A DNA stretch of 17,660 nt from an uncultured Armatimonadota bacterium. Lineage in GTDB: Bacteria > Armatimonadota > Fimbriimonadia > Fimbriimonadales > Fimbriimonadaceae. This document shows positions 14,270-17,660 of the stretch, one piece after another (the first letter of the stretch is position 1; every line of letters begins with the position of its first letter). Location of the stretch: assembly GCA_946478935.1 (NCBI GenBank), contig CAMLEL010000009.1, positions 1 through 17,660 of the forward strand. Reading direction: 5' to 3'. The position numbers and the translations under genes were made by a program. The notes below the pieces were generated by a model that made no database searches, was not told where the DNA came from, and worked only from the letters and a program-made list of their open reading frames with translations.

Positions 14270-14295
14270 ACGTATAAGGGTACAAAATCTGTACC
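14270..14295 (-). promoter_or_regulatory. Dyad and -10-like element before the DUF2325 gene
   Basis: GGTACA (14279-14284) and TGTACC (14290-14295) form a perfect 6-bp inverted repeat with a 5-nt spacer, placed 9 nt before the ATG. On the minus strand the inner arm overlaps TACCCT (14282-14277), a TAnnnT hexamer 7 nt before the start codon. This is the layout of an operator over a promoter, though a weak RNA hairpin between mpg and this gene is also possible. Confidence 0.4.
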
Positions 14296-14299
14296 AAAA

Positions 14300-14911
14300 C
14301 TACAATCCCTTACTAAGTTCTGCGTGCGGCTTGCTTACCCAGCGCATGCTCTCGCCGTCGACAAATCGCCAGAGGTAGTCGTGGGCTTTACCGATTGCAA
14401 TCCCGACCCGAGGGCCACGTAGAATCGACTTCGGACGAGCGCCAGGCGAAAGGTGAAGATCGTGAAGTGAATCATAGGGACGTAGAAGATCAGCGCCGTT
14501 GTCCTGCCCCGTGATTCCAAAGGCAGACGCGAGTTTGCCCGGCCCAGAAAGTAAGTCTTCATCCCGACGAGCCTTCGGGCGGCGTTGACGAAATACTTCA
14601 TGCCCCGAGAGTGGTTCGGCTGCTCGAACCAGAATGGCGGCCGCGTTGCCCTCATCGTGGGCAACCAGGTTGAGCATCCAGTGGCAGCCATAGTTGAAGT
14701 ACACGTAAGCATGGCCCGCCGGACCGAACATTGCCATGTTCTTCATCTTGGTCTTGCGGTAGGAGTGCGCAGCCGGCTCGTCGGAGCGATAGGCCTCCAC
14801 TTCGACAATCCTCGCTCTTAAGTCACCACAGGCCAGCATCCAGCCAAGTAGCATCGGGGCCGCCGCAAGAACGTCCTCCTGCAGGATCGTCAAATAGTCA
14901 TCGACCGTCAT
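14300..14911 (-). CDS. mpg: 3-methyladenine DNA glycosylase, AAG/MPG family
   Basis: This base-excision repair enzyme removes alkylated and deaminated purines from DNA. At 203 residues it is typical of bacterial AAG-type enzymes. Diagnostic motifs are RIVEVEAYRSDEPAAHS, with the catalytic Glu39 in VEAY; KMKNMAMFGPAGHAYVYFNY, the usual T.RN..MFg.pG..YVY block; GCHWMLNLV; AAAILVRAAEPL; LLSGPGKLASAFGI; and RGPRVGIAIGKA near the C-terminus, which recognises the flipped base. The start ATG follows directly after the fabD stop TAG, so the two genes are co-transcribed. No upstream Shine-Dalgarno is obvious, so translation may depend on termination-reinitiation from fabD. Confidence 0.93.
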   Translation of the reverse strand: MTVDDYLTILQEDVLAAAPMLLGWMLACGDLRARIVEVEAYRSDEPAAHSYRKTKMKNMAMFGPAGHAYVYFNYGCHWMLNLVAHDEGNAAAILVRAAEPLSGHEVFRQRRPKARRDEDLLSGPGKLASAFGITGQDNGADLLRPYDSLHDLHLSPGARPKSILRGPRVGIAIGKAHDYLWRFVDGESMRWVSKPHAELSKGL

Positions 14912-15844
14912 CTATCTGCGAACTGCGGCGACGGACTCTTCGAGAGAGTTCAAGTCGTTGACACGGAGACCCTTGGCTTCTCGGTCAATTCGCTTGAGAA
15001 GTCCCGTCAGCACATCTCCCACGCCGCACTCGATAAACGTGTCCACTCCTTCATTTCGCATGTTCTGAATGGATTCTGTCCAGCGAACCGGGCTCTTTAA
15101 CTGTCGATCCAAAAGATCTGGCCATACTCCGGTTTGAACCACGGGCTGTGCCGTAACATTACTGAAAACGCGTCCCGAGCCCGTCGCAAAATGTGCGCGG
15201 TCCAACGCCTGCCGCATTTCGGATGCGGAGGATTCCATTAAGGGGCTGTGAAACGCTCCGCTGACATTTAGTGGCATCACGCGTTTTGCACCAGCATCAA
15301 TCAGCTTGTGGCCAGCTGCCTCAACTGCCGAGACATCGCCGCTGATGACGAGCTGTCCTGGACAATTGTCATTCGCGACGACGACGGTTCCGTCGATCGT
15401 GCGAAGCACGGATTCGAGTGCATTTCGCTCCAGACCAAGCACCGCGGCCATCGTGCCGGGCTCGCGCTTACCGGCCTCCGACATGATCTCGCCTCTGGTG
15501 CGAACAAGTTCGGCGCCATCCTCGACGGAAAGGACTTCGGCTGCCACCAACGCGGCATATTCCCCTACGCTATGCCCTGCAAACGCCGAAACTGCCGTGA
15601 CTCCAAGCAAGTGCGCATTTAGGCAGCTCCATGCGGCTATACCAACGGTAAAGAGCGCCAGCTGTGCATTTTGAGTCTGGCGCAAAGTCTCTTCATCCGA
15701 GTCGAAGCACAGGGTGGCAACGTCGATCGAACTTGCCGAACGGACCCGATCAAAGATCGCCCGCGACTCGGGGCGCAAGTCGAAGAGTTCTTTGCCCATT
15801 CCGGGCTTCTGCGAGCCTTGTCCCGGGAAAACAATTGCGAGCAT
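14912..15844 (-). CDS. fabD: Malonyl-CoA:ACP transacylase
   Basis: FabD moves malonyl from CoA to acyl carrier protein, which supplies the extender unit for fatty acid synthesis. The 310 residues match the E. coli enzyme's length. Visible are FPGQGSQ (Gln11 of the oxyanion hole), AGHSVGEYAAL with nucleophile Ser92, VRTRGEIM with Arg117 for the malonyl carboxylate, and SGAFHSPLM with catalytic His199. Also present are ANDNCPGQLVISG and a C-terminal FIECGVGDVLTGL. No other fab gene or acpP is nearby; it sits between the J-domain/TPR protein gene and mpg. A -10-like CATAAT ends 6 nt before the ATG, with no Shine-Dalgarno, so fabD probably begins its own transcript although it follows the upstream gene by only 24 nt. 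Confidence 0.96.
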   Translation of the reverse strand: MLAIVFPGQGSQKPGMGKELFDLRPESRAIFDRVRSASSIDVATLCFDSDEETLRQTQNAQLALFTVGIAAWSCLNAHLLGVTAVSAFAGHSVGEYAALVAAEVLSVEDGAELVRTRGEIMSEAGKREPGTMAAVLGLERNALESVLRTIDGTVVVANDNCPGQLVISGDVSAVEAAGHKLIDAGAKRVMPLNVSGAFHSPLMESSASEMRQALDRAHFATGSGRVFSNVTAQPVVQTGVWPDLLDRQLKSPVRWTESIQNMRNEGVDTFIECGVGDVLTGLLKRIDREAKGLRVNDLNSLEESVAAVRR

Positions 15845-15856
15845 GAGAGGATTATG
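15845..15856 (-). promoter_or_regulatory. Candidate fabD -10 element, leaderless
   Basis: On the minus strand CATAAT (15856-15851) is followed by CCTCTC and then the fabD ATG. This is 5 of 6 matches to TATAAT at the spacing expected when transcription begins at the start codon. I see no convincing -35 at 17 bp. Confidence 0.4.
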
Positions 15857-15868
15857 AAAGAATCCCGA

Positions 15869-16981
15869 TCAAGCGCTTGGTCGAAAGGCATCAGCCACCA
15901 ACCAACCGATGACCGCGCCGAGATAGATAAAGTTTCCGCCCCAGAGCAGCACCTGCGTTGCATCGAGCGCATAGGACGCAAAAGCACACCCCGCGAACAT
16001 CAGGTTCAAGAACACAACGGCTCCCACGATCCGACTCGTCGAGTAATTGAAGTACCTTTGGCCAAGCCCGATAAACAGGTATAGGACTGCCGCCGCCCAA
16101 AAGCTGAATAGTGCAACGATTCCCAAAGTAGCCGTCGGTGAACGGCGACCAAAAGTGTTTGTGGCGATTGACTCATATCGGTCCAACCATCCGCCCAAGG
16201 AGAAAGATGCGCCGGTTGCCACACCACTCAGGAAAAGAACGCCAATAAGGCTCAAGGTGTAGGTCGACAGGAGTGGGAATGTCGAAAACATGGGCGTGTC
16301 TCGACTCAGGATCAAGTAAATCCCACCAAGGGAGGCGACGGTAAACGCGATGAACAAAGGCGCGGCCCGCGCTTCGCGATCACGGGCCACATGGATTGTG
16401 CTGGTGGTCGACTGCGTGGCGTCCAGCAGTTCTGCATGTCGACGGTGGTAGAGCGGATTCCTGGGATCGAACTGAGCGGCGAATGCGTACATCTTGGCGG
16501 CTTCGGACAAGTTGCCCCGAGCACGCAGAATGTCGCCCAAGACACCGTAGGGCACCGCTTCGCGCGGACTCGATTGGATCAGCTTGCGCGCCAACTCCTC
16601 CGCATCCTGAACCCGGCCCCGACTGTAGAGCTGCACCAATCGATTCAGTTCGATCGTGATCGGCGCATTGGGCTTTCGAGGGGAAGCTTTGGGAGGCGTC
16701 GACTTGGACTTGGGAGTCGGGCCAGAGCCGTACATCTTCGCATTGGCGCGCGCCTGCTCCCAACGGCGTTCTTCCTCGTCCAACCGTGCGTCGTACGTCT
16801 TTCTGCCTTCTTCATTACCGATTATTTCATAGGCAGCGGCAACGCGAATAAAGATCTCGTTCGAACCCGCATCGGAGGAGCGATCGGGGTGGTGGAGCAA
16901 CACCAACTTACGATAGGCAGTTCGGATTTCGGTTGCGGTGCAACCACGTTTGAGCCCGAGCGTTTCGTAGTGGTTAGGCAA
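15869..16981 (-). CDS. Membrane J-domain (DnaJ-like) protein with TPR repeats, 370 aa
   Basis: The N-terminus is a J domain (about 1-66): NHYETLGLKRGCTATEIRTA, then YRKLVLLHHPDR with the HPD motif at 31-33 needed to stimulate Hsp70 ATPase, then YEIIGNEEGRKTYD. A Pro/Lys linker follows (86-107), then TPR-like helices (about 110-188: QDAEELARKLIQSSPREAVP, YGVLGDILRARGNLSEAAKM). The C-terminal half has about five membrane segments (207-225, 235-260, 284-307, 317-338, 343-364). It should be an inner-membrane cochaperone with the J and TPR parts in the cytoplasm. There is no Gly/Phe or zinc domain, so it is not DnaJ itself. The TTG start lies 3 nt after the pilC/gspF stop with GGGGG 10 nt upstream, so the genes are co-transcribed. 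Confidence 0.85.
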   Translation of the reverse strand: MPNHYETLGLKRGCTATEIRTAYRKLVLLHHPDRSSDAGSNEIFIRVAAAYEIIGNEEGRKTYDARLDEEERRWEQARANAKMYGSGPTPKSKSTPPKASPRKPNAPITIELNRLVQLYSRGRVQDAEELARKLIQSSPREAVPYGVLGDILRARGNLSEAAKMYAFAAQFDPRNPLYHRRHAELLDATQSTTSTIHVARDREARAAPLFIAFTVASLGGIYLILSRDTPMFSTFPLLSTYTLSLIGVLFLSGVATGASFSLGGWLDRYESIATNTFGRRSPTATLGIVALFSFWAAAVLYLFIGLGQRYFNYSTSRIVGAVVFLNLMFAGCAFASYALDATQVLLWGGNFIYLGAVIGWLVADAFRPSA

Positions 16982-16984
16982 CTC

Positions 16985-17660
16985 TTATGCCCCCGTCGAC
17001 TCGAAAAGACTGCTGAAGTATCCGGTATAGAACCGGACCAACACCAGAAGCACGTAGATACCGACCAAGACCACGGCGACAACGCCGACGATTTTTCCAA
17101 GCTGCTGGGATCGCACCTCAGCTTCGTCTTCATAGTATTCCGAGACTTTGGTCAGCATGCCATCCAGGTTGCCGGTGGTTTCGCCCGTATGCATCATGTC
17201 CATGACGAGGGGGGTAAAGGCTCCCGTGGAATGCATAGTCTCTGTAATCGAATCTCCGGTTTCCAAGCGCTTGGATGCCGGATGAATCTGCGCTCGAATA
17301 AACTCGTTCCCGCTTGCGTCAGCCGCAAGTTGAATCGCCTTGGGAATGGGAACTCCGCCAGCGTAGAGGGCTCCAAACGCTCGGCCATACTTGGCCATCG
17401 CAAATTGCTCCAGCGTGTGACCGAGATACGGGATCTTCAAGATGACTCGATCCCAGTTGTAGCGAATCCTCGGGTTGGCCAATCCGACCTTGAAAAAGAG
17501 GTACGCCCCCACGAGCAGCGGCCCAAGGATGATCCAGTTGCTGAGGGTCGTCAGGGGTGACCAGATCGGCGCCCCCGTGGTGTATGTAGAAATGAACCAA
17601 TTGGCAGCAATGATGATGACCATCGACCCTATATCCGTCAACTTGGGAATAAACAGCGCT
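16985..17660 (-). CDS. Type IV pilus / type II secretion inner-membrane platform protein (5' partial)
   Basis: About 224 C-terminal residues are in the window and the gene continues past its right edge. The frame is open through ALFIPKLTDIGSM to the last base, so the TTG at 17641 is not the true start. It matches the GspF/PilC family: a membrane segment (SNWIILGPLLVGAYLFFK), then the second T2SSF domain with KIPYLGHTLEQFAMAKYGRA, FGALYAGGVPIPKAIQLAAD, and PLVMDMMHTGETTGNLDGML. The C-terminal segment is GIVGVVAVVLVGIYVLL-like, read here as KIVGVVAVVLVGIYVLLVLV. These proteins form the platform on which the assembly ATPase drives pilin or pseudopilin polymerisation. The next gene in the transcript is the J-domain/TPR membrane protein. 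Confidence 0.92.
   Translation of the reverse strand, partial: ALFIPKLTDIGSMVIIIAANWFISTYTTGAPIWSPLTTLSNWIILGPLLVGAYLFFKVGLANPRIRYNWDRVILKIPYLGHTLEQFAMAKYGRAFGALYAGGVPIPKAIQLAADASGNEFIRAQIHPASKRLETGDSITETMHSTGAFTPLVMDMMHTGETTGNLDGMLTKVSEYYEDEAEVRSQQLGKIVGVVAVVLVGIYVLLVLVRFYTGYFSSLFESTGA

Noticed and set aside
16391..17560. A 389-codon open frame on the + strand
   Set aside because: It lies antisense to two clearly recognisable genes (J/TPR protein and GspF/PilC), has no family-like sequence, and is rich in residues typical of a shadow frame.
1..17660. CRISPR array, transposon or toxin-antitoxin module
   Set aside because: No regularly spaced direct repeats, transposase motifs or recognisable toxin/antitoxin pair were seen on either strand.

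Overview
The window looks like ordinary chromosomal DNA from a Gram-negative-type (diderm) bacterium. It carries a lipoprotein with a lipobox, several exported proteins, a type IV pilus/type II secretion platform gene and the GatCA amidotransferase route to Gln-tRNA/Asn-tRNA. The gene mix, the mixed ATG/GTG/TTG starts and the scarcity of Shine-Dalgarno sites would fit a member of the Armatimonadota (Fimbriimonadia-like), but this is an impression from gene content only (confidence about 0.4). I see no phage, insertion sequence, CRISPR array or rRNA.

Layout. 1-520: tail of an unrecognised gene, then a 73-aa orphan gene (+) with a leader inverted repeat and a clear intrinsic terminator. 530-3093: leftward operon gatC-gatA-membrane/coiled-coil protein. 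3122-5173: rightward large protein related to the YyaL/DUF255 (thioredoxin plus alpha/alpha-barrel) family but without its cysteines. 5213-5300: tRNA-Ser(CGA). 5301-8243: leftward run of a small exported protein, an SH3-domain lipoprotein, a CBM9-like protein, a small unknown protein and a small exported basic protein. 8353-9555: ribBA (+). 9566-10635: a divergent pair, a TfoX-N-domain protein (-) and a sugar N-methyltransferase-like protein (+). 10668-12578: sdhA (+). 12554-17660: leftward genes, in order of transcription pilC/gspF (partial), a membrane J-domain/TPR protein, fabD, mpg and a 571-aa protein ending in a DUF2325-like domain. There is no gene-free stretch above 300 bases; the longest gaps are about 95-241 and 6675-6818.

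How genes relate. Clear transcription units by spacing are gatC>gatA>268-aa protein (gaps 5 and 9 nt), 98-aa protein>CBM9-like protein (ATGA overlap), pilC>J-TPR protein (gap 3 nt) and fabD>mpg (gap 0). Several pathway genes stand without their usual partners here: gatCA without gatB, sdhA without sdhB/C, fabD without other fab genes.

The most interesting signal is regulatory. Nine gene starts that lack a Shine-Dalgarno site carry a TAnnnT or CATAAT hexamer ending 6-9 nt before the start codon, as expected if transcription begins at or next to the start codon (leaderless mRNA). The tfoX-like/methyltransferase pair shares a 35-bp gap in which two inverted copies of TAGCAT serve as mirror-image candidates, each exactly 8 nt from its start. 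Other points of interest are the AT-richer DUF2325 gene with a dyad over its promoter, the cysteine-free DUF255 protein and the membrane J-domain/TPR protein in a pilus operon.
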